A stretch of DNA of 64,000 bases from Lepas anatifera (lineage: Eukaryota; Arthropoda; Thecostraca; Lepadidae): the NCBI GenBank assembly GCA_034440635.1, contig JAOTON010000958.1, forward strand, positions 434,001 to 498,000, read 5' to 3'. The notes under the pieces were generated by a model. It was not told the origin of the DNA and did not search any database. It was given only the letters and a program-made list of their open reading frames with translations. This document shows positions 24,307 through 37,241 of this stretch, piece by piece (position 1 is the first letter of the stretch; the number at the start of each line of letters is the position of its first letter). A program made the position numbers and the translations under genes.

Positions 24307-25563
24307 TCTAACCAGCAGACCACTTTCGAAGATTCGGAGTTTCCGTAGACAGCACAAAGGTGGGCCGACAAAAGTAAAAGTAATGAAAACCAGTTGATTT
24401 TTACACAAATCAACCCAGTTCGGGAAACCGAGTGCCTCAGTCCCCGGTACCCCGGATGCAATGCCGATTCGCCAAGTCTATGGAGGGAAATTGACATCCT
24501 GAAAATAATTTCCTCCTTTATAGCATAGCAGACTACCATATCATAGCCGCATCAGTTACCTATCATGTGAGACTACCTTATGACATCCTAGCATAGCTGC
24601 GTTTACACCAGCTATGACGCTGTTAGCCAGCGCAGCTCGCTGGCCAGCCTGCACGATCTCATGGTTTACTTCTTTGACCACGCAAGCTGGAAATTTAGGC
24701 TACAACACAAATGTTTTTTTCGGCTCAACTTCCTTATTTTTAGAAGACCAAATCGAGGGTTGTCTTTAAACCCCACTTATCATGGCACTAGACGCGCGCT
24801 TGCTTTGTCCTCCAAGCGCCCTAAGCGCGCCTAAATCAACAAGACAATGGTGTTTAAAGACAGTACTGGATTTGGTGTTTTAACAAGATGGAAGCTGAGT
24901 CCAAGAGAGAACAACATCTCTTCGAGCTGTGGCACAATAGCTTGCTCCCGAAATTTCAGCCCTGACAACGTGCGTGTTGGGCAGCTTCCGCCGAGCGTGA
25001 GCACTGGTCGATGTCGTTGCGTGTAAACAGGACTCATTGTATCACGCAGTAGGGACCTCCTCCTAGGTGGCGTGTTCCAAACAACACCTGTAAAGTTTAA
25101 AGCATTTAAACTTTCTAATTAAACATTCTAATAAATCACCGTACACTTTCGAGGGACCGACGCCCGTTACCCTTATTTACTTTCTATTAAATCAAAGACA
25201 CGGGAGCAACTTAGCTTGTTCCCAATGAAAAAAATCGTTTAACCCATAAGACACCTACTTTTACTTTCTGGGAGTCACTATCGGGTTACTTCTATGCCGT
25301 TCTAGGCAAAGTCACAAAGTACAAAGATAACAACCCTCACGACGTCTGGGAGGGCAGGGTTATGTACAGAACTCAACTTCAGTTCACGTTACCTTGTCGC
25401 TCTATTCCTGGCCAGTTCATGTAAACGCTGGAGCGTCATCACACATGCCGCATTTTTCAGAAACGCAATACCGATGCAAGGAAGGGCTTATTATTCATAC
25501 GATCGACATCAAGGCTAAGCGGCGACACCGAAGTCCCATTTGCCAGATGAGGCCTCATACACA
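24307..25563. other. No supported feature
   Basis: AT-leaning, non-repetitive sequence with no splice-bounded open frame. Confidence 0.5.
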
Positions 25564-25936
25564 CTAGAGGTGGGATTTTCCAGGCCCGGGGCCCGCTGCA
25601 GAGGCCTGACCGAGTCTTGTGGGCTTTGACAAGACCTGGAAACCTGATTCGGCCCACACCCGACAGATCCCAGTCCTGGACAAACCCAGGTTGCCAAAAT
25701 AAAATGTGCAATAAATATAAAAAATGAAAGATACATTCCGCTGAAGTATTTTAACTCTGACAGAGGCAAATACAGGTTTCCGAATACACTGAGAACAAAA
25801 GTTTGGCTTCTAAGGTCATTTGTCAGTTTTTTTAAATACATTTATACTCTTGCCTAAGATTGTTTGGCAAGCCCCGGGCTCGTACTGGACCTTTGCCAGC
25901 AATATCAGCCCGGTCACCTGCACCTCCCACCTCTGA
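25564..25936. mobile_element. Possible hAT-like MITE, about 373 bp
   Basis: TAGAGGTGGGA at the left and TCCCACCTCTG at the right are inverted copies. Further in, CAGGCCCGGGGCCC and AGCCCCGGGCTCG also form GC-rich inverted pieces. Short AGAGGTGGG-type ends are common in hAT-like MITEs, but the 8-bp target duplication is not clear here. Confidence 0.42.
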
Positions 25937-27412
25937 CACAAACCAAACCTGAACACTTAATAATGCTATGCACTTCCCAGACAAGGTTCGTACCCGATGT
26001 GAGTCTTCTGTTTAATGCACTTTTTTACATACAGTCATGGCCACCTTCCAAAAACTTATTTCCTCCTATATGTTCTGATGTACCTACAGAGAACGTCATT
26101 ACAAAAACTTGTACGCAACCACCAGAGAGGCAGCTACATAGAACTACTAGGGAGCATATAACCGAAACGAAATAGGGAGATTGCATGCCTACCAGGCTGC
26201 CAGGGACCACCACCCAGCGGAGCAGCCCGGAGATTCTGCCTACTTTACGTGGTGCGTTTCTACATATTTGATGCGCCTTTAATCTAGCTATTTACAAACG
26301 TGGGCACACACTTATCTCACGCATTACGATATGAATGAGATATTACGATCACGATGGCTTTTATGATTGTGTGCTTTTTCTTTCACTTTCTCTTTTTACC
26401 AGTCAGTGTGGAAGTTTGATTCACAAAGCCGCTGGGAAACAATGCTGCTTTACTGTTTGCCAATTCAGAGCTATCTGCAGACGAGACATGATTAGGCGCA
26501 GAAACTGAACATGACTGTTGAAACTGAACATGCCATAACTGTTGTCAACTGTCTCACATTCTTTTATGCTACGAAAACCAGGAAACATAGCAGCAATACA
26601 GGCACTCCATATCACACATCTTTGCATGCACAATGATTAATAAGGATCGGTACCAAATTGGACGCGCCAATCGCGATTTCCGATTCCGTGAAACTTTTAG
26701 TTTTTTTGTTGTTCGGCGGGGCTATGTGGCATCCGGAATCCACTCAATATTTCCTTCCAGGAATGATCATATCTAACACCATCAAACAAACCCAACAAGG
26801 AAAACGCCGAGCACTATCAAAAGGCAAGTACGTTAGTAGCGAAGCGCTGCCACACCTCGCACAAGCAGGACATGTGACTTTCTTCGGAAAATACATCAGC
26901 GTCGGCAGTCCCTTATCTCTCGCCTGACCCGTCAATAGGTAAGAAACTGATGAAGCTAGTGATGATATGCGCGTTCGTCAGGTCCAGGTCACATGTGACT
27001 TTCTGTTCTACGTCCTGTTTTCAATTTTGACTCTGGTTCAAGGGGTCGCTGGAGATCATCTCCAATCTAAGCACATCACGAACTACAATCCTGCACGGAG
27101 CCCTATAAGCCGTCTCCTCACTTCCGTATTTACTGGTCTGCACTTCAACTCTGACCGGTCCGGCGTGTCTGCTCAAGAGAGGAGCCGTGCAGAACGGTAA
27201 ATCTATCGGGACGCCGACTAATGCAAAACTGATGTGGTGGCTGCCAGTGGACGCAGTCCGGCCCGACAGCCAATTTCACGGCTGGCTGCCGCGCGCCTGT
27301 TTAAGCAGCAGCGCCAGCAGCGACAAACGCACCACCTCGCCGAAACGCCGGCACCGATGCACCGCCCGGCGAGCAGGAATCCGGGCGGCACTGCTCCAGG
27401 GCTGCTTTCACG
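25937..27412. other. Intron-like stretch
   Basis: No exon is supported. A plus-strand donor-like ATAG/GTAAGAAAC near 26940 lacks a matching acceptor with an open frame. Confidence 0.45.
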
Positions 27413-28183
27413 GTGTCTGACTGGTCTGACCGCAGTGTCTGACTGGTCTCAGTACAGTGTCTGACTGGTCTCAGAGTAGTTTCTGACTGGTCTCAGACAT
27501 TGCCTGCCTGGTCTCAGCACGGTGTCGACTGGTCTGACCGCAGTGTCTGACTGGTCTGACCGCAGTGTCTGATTGTCTGACAGCAGTGTCGACTGGTCTC
27601 AGTGCAGTGTCTGACTGGTCTCAGTGCAGTGTCGACAGGTCTCAGTGGGTGTCGACTGGTCTCAGCAAATTTTTGACTGGTCTCAGTACAGTGTCTGACT
27701 GGTCTCAGCACAGTGTCTGACCGGTCTCAGTGCAGTGTCTGACAGGTCTCAGTGCAGTGTCTGACTGGTCTCAGCACAATGTCTGACTGGTCTTAGTACA
27801 ATGTCTGACTGGTCTCAGTACAGTGTCTGACCGGTCTCAGTGCAGTGTCTGACTGGTCTCAGCACAGTGTCTGACTGGTCTCAGTACAGTGTCTGACTGG
27901 TCTCAGTACAGTGTCTGACCGGTCTCAGTGCAGTGTCTGACTGGTCTCAGTGCAGTGTCTGACTGGTCTCAGCACAATGTCTGACTGGTCTCCGTACAGT
28001 GTCTGACTGGTCTCAGTACAGTGTCTGACCGGTCTCAGTGCAGTGTCTGACTGGTCTCAGCACAATGTCTGACTGGTCTCAGTACAGTGTCGACTGGTCT
28101 CAGTACGGTGTTGACTGGTCTCAGTACAGTATCTGACTGGTCTCAGCACGGTATCTGACTGGTCTCACCACAGTGTCTGGCTA
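27413..28183. repeat. 22-bp minisatellite, about 35 copies
   Basis: The unit GTGTCTGACTGGTCTCAGTA plus CA recurs almost without break. Variants occur at the position after TCTCAG (TACA, TGCA, CACA), in the GACTGG/GACCGG pair, and in some units shortened to GTGTCGACTGG. The array ends just before a poly-T/poly-G run at 28199-28224. The minus-strand open frame through part of it is periodic and is not taken as a gene. Confidence 0.97.
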
Positions 28184-28198
28184 CATTCTGAACTGAGG

Positions 28199-28224
28199 TT
28201 TTTTTTTGTGGGGGGGGGGGGGGT
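28199..28224. repeat. Homopolymer tract, poly-T then poly-G
   Basis: A run of T bases, then GTG, then about 15 consecutive G bases. Length errors in assembly are likely here. Confidence 0.9.
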
Positions 28225-28391
28225 TCCTGCCTTACAAAACATGTTTCCAGTTAAATGCGTAAATCTGTGAGCTTTGGACCACAACCTTGCTAGCTATGCT
28301 TCCTCGCCAAGTTTTGAAGCTTGTATTTACCAACTAAGGTGTTAATGGACTAGTGTTACAGGATACCTCAACTTATTGTTGTGCCACCACA

Positions 28392-28577
28392 CAGGCGCGT
28401 AGCCAAGAGGGGGGCAGCAGGGACAGCCCCCCCCCCTGAGGGCCCGAAGCGCCCTCCTGAGAACACAATTCTGTAACAAGCAGGGCACTTTTTTACCCAT
28501 CAGGGCCCTTTCAGCGCTGTCGCAGGGGCCCTTTTCGGGGCGCCCCCCCCCTGAGCGAAATCCTAGCTACGCCCTTG
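28392..28577. mobile_element. hAT-type MITE, 186 bp, with perfect 8-bp target duplication
   Basis: The left end CAGGCGCGTAGCCA and right end TAGCTACGCCCTTG are inverted repeats with a few mismatches. CCACCACA lies immediately on both sides (28384-28391 and 28578-28585), a perfect 8-bp target-site duplication as expected for hAT transposases. The interior is G- and C-run rich and carries no gene. A closely similar copy lies at 57364-57560, and a further left end is at 63575. Confidence 0.88.
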
Positions 28578-28801
28578 CCACCACATTATAATATTTGCAG
28601 ATATATGATTATTTCAACGAATACAAAACTATGAGAAATGGTTCCGCCCGCATGAAATCATATTCCGCGCTTACGTCTACACCAGACCAGATCCCTCCCG
28701 GATAAAGACCTTCTGCCGATCATGACACTTTGAAAAGGAGATTTCTTCGGAAAAAACGTTCAACAACATGTGAATCATGACAAAACCTTTTCTATAATTA
28801 C

Positions 28802-28833
28802 CTGAAGCTGATGCCCATATTCATGTCATAAAT
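28802..28833 (-). CDS. Candidate 32-nt microexon
   Basis: On the minus strand a long pyrimidine tract (CCTTCCCTCCCCGTCCCGTG) and TAG precede 32 nt that end at TTCAG/GTAATTATA. Only one frame is open, reading IYDMNMGISF in phase 0 and ending in phase 2. This would feed 21083-21124 or 12249-12756. The pyrimidine tract is the best argument; the small size makes chance plausible. Confidence 0.3.
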
Positions 28834-29949
28834 CTACACGGGACGGGGAGGGAAGGGGAGGATGCGCTGGACCGAGCCGTCTTTGGAGCTTTTTTCGGAA
28901 GTTTGGTGACAAAGAAGCGTTGGGGCTACTCCACGTGCCAACTAATAGGGATGAAATCTGCCACTAAGCTTGAAATCACCAGTGGTCAACGATCACATTT
29001 CTCTTGGAATTGCCCGAGGTGTGTGGGGCGCATTTTTACATTAATTCACACCAGAATGATTTACCTTCTGCATTCATACACTCTCCCAAAAATTGAGATT
29101 GATGCAAAACAAATACAAACCCGCCTGCAGCGTGCCGTTCCGCGCGCTGCGGTGCGCAGGCGAGGCCTCCGGAGACTGCAACGCCACGTGCTCAGTATCA
29201 GCTGATGCGGCTGATACAAGCGGCGACAGCAGACAACGGGAGAGGATGGCCGCGGCGGGAGGAGACGGCAGAGCTACATAGGTGCATGCGGCACCAGCCA
29301 ACAGCTGTGTCGCAAGCACTCTGACTCACTCTGACTCTGAGTGGTAGAGTACATCACGGGCTGGATATCTGAATGGATGCTCGATCCAATGCCATCCATG
29401 GATCCGATCGAACCGGATCTACCCAAGAACTCGGGTGGTTTTGAGTCTGTTTCTGGATTTTGATTCCAAAGTTGATCCTTTAGTCGTGTCTTTATGTGAA
29501 TCGAATCTGGATTGATAACCGTGGTGGGCTGGCGGATTGTTCTGGATTTGTTGGGTAAAGTTCGAACACGGACCCGATCGGATGTGAATTTTCCGACCCT
29601 AACGCACTCTACGGATAGTACGTGAGGATCAAGACACGGATAATGGACAGTGCACTGTTTGGGATTCGTGTCAAGCACGCAGGAGTGTTGGGCTACCGCT
29701 GCTTCTTGCTGGAGAAACTATCTAAAGTGCTGTGACGTCAATGGCAGCAGCGTGCAGGAAAATAACCTGACAGAAAACTTAAAGGAAGTGCAGAGACGAA
29801 AGCCCCATGACTGAATAAAAATTCGGCTGTGCTGAGAGCAGCTTTGGCTAGGAAAAGCTTGAGTGCTTTTATTACAACCACAATATCTCCACCTGCCAAT
29901 AACAGTTCTAGGTTGTGTTTCTAGGTTGTGAGGTGGTAAATATAACTCT

Positions 29950-30190
29950 CACATGGGCATACCCGAAACTTGCCACCGCCCCCTCTCCCCCAGCCCACCA
30001 TCAGCGTCCCCAGAAACGGTCACGGTGCCCATTGAAAGGTCGATAGTGTCCCCTGAAATGTTGTTTTCCCCCTCAGGATGCGAGCATTTCCAACCATGCA
30101 TTAGGATTTGGCGCTCACCTGACAGGCTTTGCCGCACAAAACGACCATGTGCCCCTCCGATCGCCCATTCTGCATCCACCTTTGAAAACT
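29950..30190. mobile_element. Fragment of a GC-rich MITE family
   Basis: CAGCGTCCCCAGAAACGGTCACGG and, further on, GGATTTGGCGCTCACCTGAC resemble blocks of the elements at 56681-56980 and 57600-58102. Ends were not found. A donor-like GTCAG/GTGAGCGCC inside it on the minus strand is therefore not used for an exon. Confidence 0.45.
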
Positions 30191-33100
30191 GAGCTCAGCG
30201 GGTCTCAAACTGCCATCATCACGCCAACCCAACAGGCCTGACCCGGAGGATGCCACACCGAACATCCTGCAGCTTATACTGCCAGAACGTCCTCAGGGTT
30301 ATCGTGCATGCCATCTGTAAGACTGATGTTTAGCTGGATGCGCTCTTCCTCTTGTTAACGGCCTCAAGAGGAAATCTGACCGTCACAAATGAGGTTAGTG
30401 CGAATGATCCATCAACCACTGATTTATGCTACCTGAATTCCTCTTCCGCGATATATCTGTCCTTGCGATGCCTGAAAGTGGGTAATTATGTATTCATACT
30501 TCTCCACCCTTATGACCCTGTTTACATTTTAAATTGCAATATACAAACAGACGCTGGTTGAACTTGTATTCCATCTCAATAAAAGACCGGCAAATGAACT
30601 CAAATTAAACACTAGCCTCAGATTGAAAGATCGCAAGAAAAACTCAGCCATCTATTTGATCAGCAGCTGCCGATTAAATTAGTAGCTTGGAGCCAGATTG
30701 CCTCTTTACAGCATTTGGATATTCTGAGTAATTCACAAATATTCTTCTTATATTTTGACGATGCGAAGGCATTTTAACCGATCCCTGATTTACAAGAAGA
30801 CAATGCCTCGTCATAGAAATGTACGCTTTTTTACCCTGCTTTTGTACATTTTCTTACCAAAGCGTTTGATTTTTACAAGTAATCCTGGAACGCCTTCCTT
30901 TTGTAGATGCAATCACACTGTTCAGTCTGTTGTGTTCAATGGAACAAACAAGCCCAATGAAGGTATAGGTGACCAAATTCTGGTCGAAAAATCCTCTATC
31001 TAGCTGCATAAATGTCATTAAACTGTTGCACTAGGCAGGAAAACCATTAGCAACACCATTCATTGGCAGAACGGTGATGACATCACACTCAGCTCATCAA
31101 TCTTTAGGCCACAAAGACGTGTTTGGGGCCATTGCAATGGTAAAGCAATCCCAGTCCAATAGTTGGAAATATTGTGACTTTATGGATAAAATTGGAGGAT
31201 TTGGAAGAGAGTGATGTTCATGAGGCAGAAGCGATGCTATACTTGTGTAGGTGTAAGGTAGAGGGGCGTGCTGGAAGCAGATGCGGGAGGACATAAGAGG
31301 CGTCAGTCACGCAGTGGTCGTGAGGCTCAATTGTTACAACCGTTCATTGTAATTAGAGTACCTGGCTCAAAGGTAACGACCAACAGAGAACGGGAGACCC
31401 ATAGGTTTTTTGCTGAATGGACGAGTACAACATGTTTCCAAACGCTAGTGAATGGGGATCCATAGGTTTCTTTAAACTGCACATGCATCGTGATTTGAAG
31501 ACAGAGGTCGGTTCAAATGCGGACAGGAAATTCCAAATTCATCGAAGAGAAACATGCTCTCCCTGCTCCAAGTTACCGAAACGTTTCACGGTCAATATGC
31601 TTAAAACGCTTGTGCTTAGAAACCTGACGATACGGTAGAGCGTCAAGTGGATGCACGTTCTATTCCTGTGGATTTTGTGACAGGTAATACCCAAGCATTC
31701 CAACAGACCCAGCATATATACCTATCGGAATCCTCCCTCGTGTTTTTTAAACCGCCTCAGTGAAACGACTCCACTATTGTAGTGCCAAAACAACAAAGTG
31801 CGCCTGTCGCTGTCAGCTCCAACAATGATGGGCGGAGGGTGCGGCTCACGTGATTAACATTGACGTCAACACTCAGGGTCCACTTGAATGATAATGTCAC
31901 GTGACCACTCAGTATGTCACTGAAGGCATTCAGGAAAAGACATTGACATCGCACCGCGTTACTAAAAATATCCAGGAAATGGTAAGAATTGCCTTCCTCC
32001 CAAGCGCCTTTGCTACCCAAAGAAGTCCCTTTTTCATCGGTGCTTTGGCCAGTGCTGATGTTTTAAGATAGGATAAAGTTAATAATGTGAAGCTTAAACT
32101 CAAATTGAAGAACATCTTATATTTTGTTTGTGAGCCTCCGAAAGTCTTGCAAAACCGAAACCAGCTGAACATTGCTAGGCAAATTTTGATGCCTTTCCGA
32201 CCATTCATTAAATATGTCACAAGAATAAGCCACTATAGTGTGTATACCGCATTGAAAAGCGGATACAAAATAAGTCACTCGCGGTGTTCTACCTAAAAAT
32301 ACTTTCTTCAAACGATCAAATCTGCTGTTCTACCGTGCAATAATTGACAACTGGATTCATTTTCCATCATAACTTCTCTAAGAAACACAGCCTAAGCGCT
32401 CCTTGCTTTCTAAGCCCATAAGAGCAATGTTCGCTCTGACGAGCGATAACAAGCACCGACATTCCTTTAACAGGATCCGCCTGTGTCTCTGCGGCTGTAC
32501 ATTCTTTGTCCCATGCCGCACCGACCGCAGGACGCCTGGACACGCCGGGACCTAGCGGTGCGGTGGCCGTGCCAGCCGGAGAGCCCCGGTCCCTCCGTCC
32601 AGCACCCAAACTTGATTTACCGCGCTATGCTAATGCAGACAGGCTGGAAACGAGACGGCGTCGATCGGAAAGCAATGGAGGTGGCGAACCCATCAACGGA
32701 AAATTGGAGACGGAGTCGTGCTGGGAAATGGGAATAAGGCCGCCATTGTTGGAGCACATTTGTCTCATCAACGCACAAATTTGTGTTGGAGACATCAAAA
32801 CAGGGATCGCATATTGTGAAGCTGGGGTTTTAGCAGAGGGGGCCGCACTGTCGGGCGCGACGGCTACCGACAGCTAAAGCACACATCATTTAAAGGAGCG
32901 TGTGAAGGACGACAGCGTTCACCACAGAAGCGGGTCAAGGAAAACATTTTTAGTTTGCGCTTTTACGGAACATTGCGTGCTTCGTGGGCGTCGTCAACAA
33001 ATAACGAGCCAACCGAAATTGGACTGGTTCCCAATCAGTCACTTTGCTGGCGTGCAAAACACATAAAAATGAGACGATTGAATGAAATCTAACCGTGGGC

Positions 33101-33399
33101 GTCGCCGCCAGGGCCGGGGGGCAAGGGGCGTTTTCACTACTTTTCGTCGGAAAAATTCATATCTCAGCCGGGTTTCGACAGAACTGAAAAAGAAATGAAA
33201 AAACACATTATCACGAAGGTGACCGGAAGGGTACGAGGTGGCCAAATTCGAAGGGTTTTGGATCCCGAGGCGATGTTTCGTCTTAGCTAGGGATTAAAAT
33301 TGTCACCAACGTCCCCCATCCCCTCACTCTTTTGCTGGAAAAGCAATGTTAGGGCTGCACCAACGCACCAGCTGCTGAAGTCACATGTCTTCACCAGCT
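30191..33399. other. Non-coding stretch, nothing supported
   Basis: Several short open frames occur on both strands without splice-site pairs. A GC-rich part at 32480-32620 may be regulatory. No repeat ends are seen. Confidence 0.45.
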
Positions 33400-33542
33400 C
33401 TAACCCTGCTCGAATGGTACATACATGCATTGGGGATCCGGGAGACCTTTTTCAGTATTCCCGCTCAGGATCTGAACCTGGGTAAGAGGCCTGGAAGCCT
33501 TGCGCACCGCCGCTGCACCACTGGACCTCTCCTTTGTTGCTG
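33400..33542 (-). mobile_element. tRNA-derived SINE head on minus strand
   Basis: On the minus strand the sequence reads GGTCCAGTGGTGCAGCGGCG, then a variable part, then ACCCAGGTTCAGATCCTGAG. These match the A and B boxes of a tRNA-type RNA polymerase III promoter. No tail is clear. A functional tRNA is unlikely because the acceptor stem does not pair. Confidence 0.5.
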
Positions 33543-36109
33543 GCCGCAATATTCTTGGCACTCGCCATTATTACGAAACAAAGTTATTGTGGCACTGCCC
33601 TGCTTAAGTCCACATTTTTTTAATTAACTCGTTTTTCATTTGCAATTGTCTCAGTCTGTAATAGACAATAACTGCAAAGCCAAGACGAAGTCATATTCTA
33701 CTGGGGGAAATCCTTGAGTTGACCCATTTCAATTGAACCTTGAGCATTGGAATATACATAACCTTTTCGGAAAACTAGTGTTTGAACATGACTTCTTGCA
33801 AACTGAAACGAAAACAAGCAAAATAAATTTCAACTTACTTCAACGTGTAGTTTAGGATACGACTATGGATTGTAGGTAGCAGTAGATATAAGGCGTTTCT
33901 TATTTCGCACTGTTGCACGCAGCCGCAATTAAGATAAAAATCAGAATTGACATATAGGCTTGCGGCTTTTGTGCCTTTCTTCGGTGCCTCCATAAGCATA
34001 GCAGGTATAAAGAACAGAAAATTGCAAAGTTTCGTGCACCTAAACATCCTACCAGATTACAAAACTCCGGCACTGTGTCACCATGATCCAATTCACGATC
34101 ATATTTTAATTGAGGGAAACTCAAAACGGAGCCTCTTCAACAGTCGAGTCACGTCGGCTCTGCCACGATGAGCACGAGAACAACGTTGGTGAGGAGAAAA
34201 CGACGTGCGTGGCAGGACAAATACAATTAGGAGCCGTAACTGTTCTATGATTACCCAAAAACAACCAACCACTTCAAACCACACTCTCACTGGCGCCCTG
34301 GAGCCTCCGCTGACACACACAACGACCACACCGAACATGTTTATCCGCGTCATGCACCTGCTCGTGTTAACACACTTAACAAGTGAACAGACGCTTCTAT
34401 TTGCCTGCGCAACGTGCGCAGGCACTTATGCGAAAAGAACACCGATTGTTACGTCACGGAAACAAGCCACGTATTTCAAAACGCACCAGCGCACCACCAC
34501 GCATCTGTCCAGCGTTGTGCGTTGTGAATGGATCGGCGCTTTTGGGCCGGGAAGGTGAAGTGATGGATGACGTCACCGCCCGAGATGGCGTGCGGCAGTG
34601 GAGCGCCGGCGCCCAGGGCGGTGTGCTCAGCCAATGATGATAAGGGGTTAGATGATCCATTCACCTGCACGCAACGCCGCTAGGGGACATAGGTGGCGCC
34701 CCCCGGCGACCGCTTGGCCCAGGTGCACATAGTCGGCATTCTACCGTCGTTCCCACGGTCACGGGGCGATATGTGTCGTGACGGAATTCCAATGTCAGAG
34801 AGAAAGAGAGAGTTGCCCTCAGAAAATGTTTATCTCGCAACAACTTAAATGCTGTGATGAATATAGTCCACGATGAAACGGCAGCGGCAAAATAATGCAT
34901 TAAGGTGGCAGCTAATGACAGCGGCACTTCAAAAAGAGAACTAGAAATCCCATTGAAACCAAGTAGGCATCACATTATGGAAGAAAGTTACAGCGTGTGT
35001 GTTTGAGTCCATTTATGACGGGAAAACATATATTTGTCAGACCATCGACAAACGTGCCACCCCTACATCAACAAAAAAACTCAAACCACTGCTTGTTAGT
35101 TTACATCGACCGGAAAACCCAGACGTCTCATGCGTGTTCAGTTTAGCAGTAAAATCAACACGCTTCAACTAATAGGAAAGACTGGTCGCGTGCTCCGCTC
35201 ATCATGCTTCCAGATTGGAAGTGAAGTTAAATCCAGACTGGAACAGGGAACGGGCATGGCTTAGACATGCAAGGCAAGGGTGCGTTGGGAGCACTCCCAT
35301 TTCTGCTCCAGCCGAAACATCGATCAGTGACACGAAGCTTTCGGACGGAATCTCAAACAACGAGTGATATTGGGATCTTAGCAGCGCCTCGGGGCGTTTT
35401 GTATCATCGGGTTTCGATAGGTCATTAATCACCGAGTTGTGTAACAGTCCCTTCGGGATGAGAGACGTACCCGGAGCCATCAGTCTAGTGCTGTTTAATC
35501 AGGCCGGAATTCCGGGTGCCGGAGGCTTCCCGCCTTTCCCTGGATAACCGGGTGTAGGCCGGATCGAAACCAAACGGCCCAGCCGCTCTCGCGATGCCAT
35601 TGTCCCGGCTTGGTTCAATGAGCGAGCTCTCAAATACACCAATTTCGGAACTTATTATATGTATTACCTGGGATGCCATTTCCGTCACATCAATGTAATT
35701 TTATCACAAATGACCGAAAAACGAGATGGGGTGATATATTAGCGCAGCTGGTGGAGCACCCTTAACCCCAAAAGTATTTTTCAGAGACACAACACTATCA
35801 AATAATGCCCATTTTGTCTAGGGTCCAGAAGCTATCGAAGCTTTCAAGATCATATTCTAATCCACGGGAAATAAACATGAAAAACGCCAAGAGGTTCTGG
35901 CAGACAGAATCGCGTGGAACCGTTGCTCCTTCGAAGGGATGTTAACCTTTACATGCTTTCATGAATATATGATTAGGTGTTAGAATCTTCCTGACCAGAA
36001 TTCCACAGAGATCGAATATTTTAAACTTATGAATTACAAATAATGTTTTAAACTCCAGCCATGGAACAGCATGCGTCAGATCAAATGTCATCCGGCGGAC
36101 AGAACTCAC
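33543..36109. other. Intron-like stretch with unpaired donor signals
   Basis: Good donors on the minus strand at about 33836 (TTGAA/GTAAGTTG) and 34668 (GTGCAG/GTGAATG) lack convincing acceptors. A perfect palindromic CRE core, TGACGTCA, lies at about 34568. Nothing else is supported. Confidence 0.45.
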
Positions 36110-36174
36110 CGTTGTGGGGAACTGGCGAGGAGGAAATGTGCGTGGGCCGCACCTCCACTTTTAACTTCCCAAAC
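36110..36174 (-). CDS. Candidate 65-nt internal exon
   Basis: On the minus strand GCCAAAACCAG is followed by one base and then 21 codons reading FGKLKVEVRPTHISSSPVPH and one more residue. The segment closes at a strong donor, CAACG/GTGAGTTCT, in phase 1. The 1-base start accepts both the exon at 38114-38319 (ending AG, giving Arg) and the start-codon exon at 39802-39836 (ending AA, giving Lys). The acceptor has a weak pyrimidine tract. The residue pattern is protein-like, but no domain is recognised. Confidence 0.5.
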
Positions 36175-37015
36175 CTGGTTTTGGCACCAAAATTTTAAAT
36201 GTCAGCCTTTAAAAGTAAAAGTGCGACCTTTGGTATTTGTTTTTTACCTGCAGCTCTGTTTGGCACGATACATGGAAAGCAGTCACTATAAAAGCCGTGA
36301 CGGCGGTCTTAATATGAAAATGTGACTTAGATTTTGATATAAGCCTCATCCGTAGTTGATACTGTCTTTTGTGGCACAATCAGCTAAGTCTGAATCGGTG
36401 ATTTAGATGGATTCGAACTTTAACTCTGTGCCAAACCGCACCCAACAAATTCGCCATGGCATTCAGTATGATGGGCCTCCCAAGGTTTCAAGTGGGCTGC
36501 AAGATTTTCCTGAGGTAAAATCCAGATAACATGTACGAACGGTTAGAGGCATTAACATTAAATTAACCATGCAAGTTTCTTGTTCCAAAGTTGTTCTTGT
36601 CGTTGGGAAGGAGGGAGAGATCATCCGTTAGGCTGGGAGAAGTGAAGTAAGACATTGGTGTACCTATACAGTGAAACATATATAAAAGGTTGCGGATGAA
36701 TATCCCAAAACTTCTACCAGCGGGCGTGACGTGGTTAAGCCCAACCAAAAGCAGGTTCAGGGCTTGCCTTGAACGCCAACCAGTTACACTGAAAAGGGAG
36801 AAGGAGATCATGAAACGGGTCTGTTATTCCGGGATGTGATCTATTGCCACCAGTCTGAGCGGAGCTGTGAGTTGACCTATTACAGAGGGAGTAAGCTTCT
36901 CCCCACCCTGCTCCCGGGATAGTATCGCGAATAGGAATGGGTGTTAATCAATCGGGAAATCCAAGAGCTAAAAGCCCGTCGAGTATAGCTTTGGTACATA
37001 TGTAGGTGTATATTG

Positions 37016-37033
37016 TAGTATATATATATATAT

Positions 37034-37065
<32 letters not shown>

Positions 37066-37164
37066 ATTATATATATGAATCGTTCCTGTCTGGTGTGTCG
37101 CTCTGGTCTGCTGGAACTCTCCTCCCCCCTGTTTGTAAGTTTTACTGATTCAAATGTACATAGA

Positions 37165-37231
<67 letters not shown>

Positions 37232-37241
37232 GAGAGAGAGA
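37016..37241. repeat. AT and GA dinucleotide repeats
   Basis: Two (TA)n arrays, about 37016-37076 and 37167-37197, are followed by (GA)n to about 37241. They lie between the exon candidates at 36.1 and 38.2 kb. Open frames through them are repeat products. Confidence 0.95.

Noticed and set aside
27514..27711. Periodic minus-strand open frame (RPVRHCTETS-like repeats)
   Set aside because: It is the translation of the 22-bp minisatellite. The unit is not a multiple of three and neighbouring units break the frame.
30105..30180. Strong donor GTCAG/GTGAGCGCC on the minus strand with an open frame
   Set aside because: The sequence belongs to the GC-rich MITE family also found at 56.7 and 57.9 kb.
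33836..33910. Minus-strand donor TTGAA/GTAAGTTG with an open frame (LYLLLPTIHSRILNYTL)
   Set aside because: The candidate acceptor is poor and the sequence is AT-rich with little protein character.
34668..34760. Minus-strand open frame reading NADYVHLGQAVAGG or, in another frame, ECRLCAPG, ending GTGCAG/GTGAATG
   Set aside because: The only possible acceptor (GACGGTAG) has no pyrimidine tract, and two frames are open.
37016..37241. Possible regulatory TATA tracts
   Set aside because: Simple dinucleotide repeats with no adjacent transcription-start evidence.
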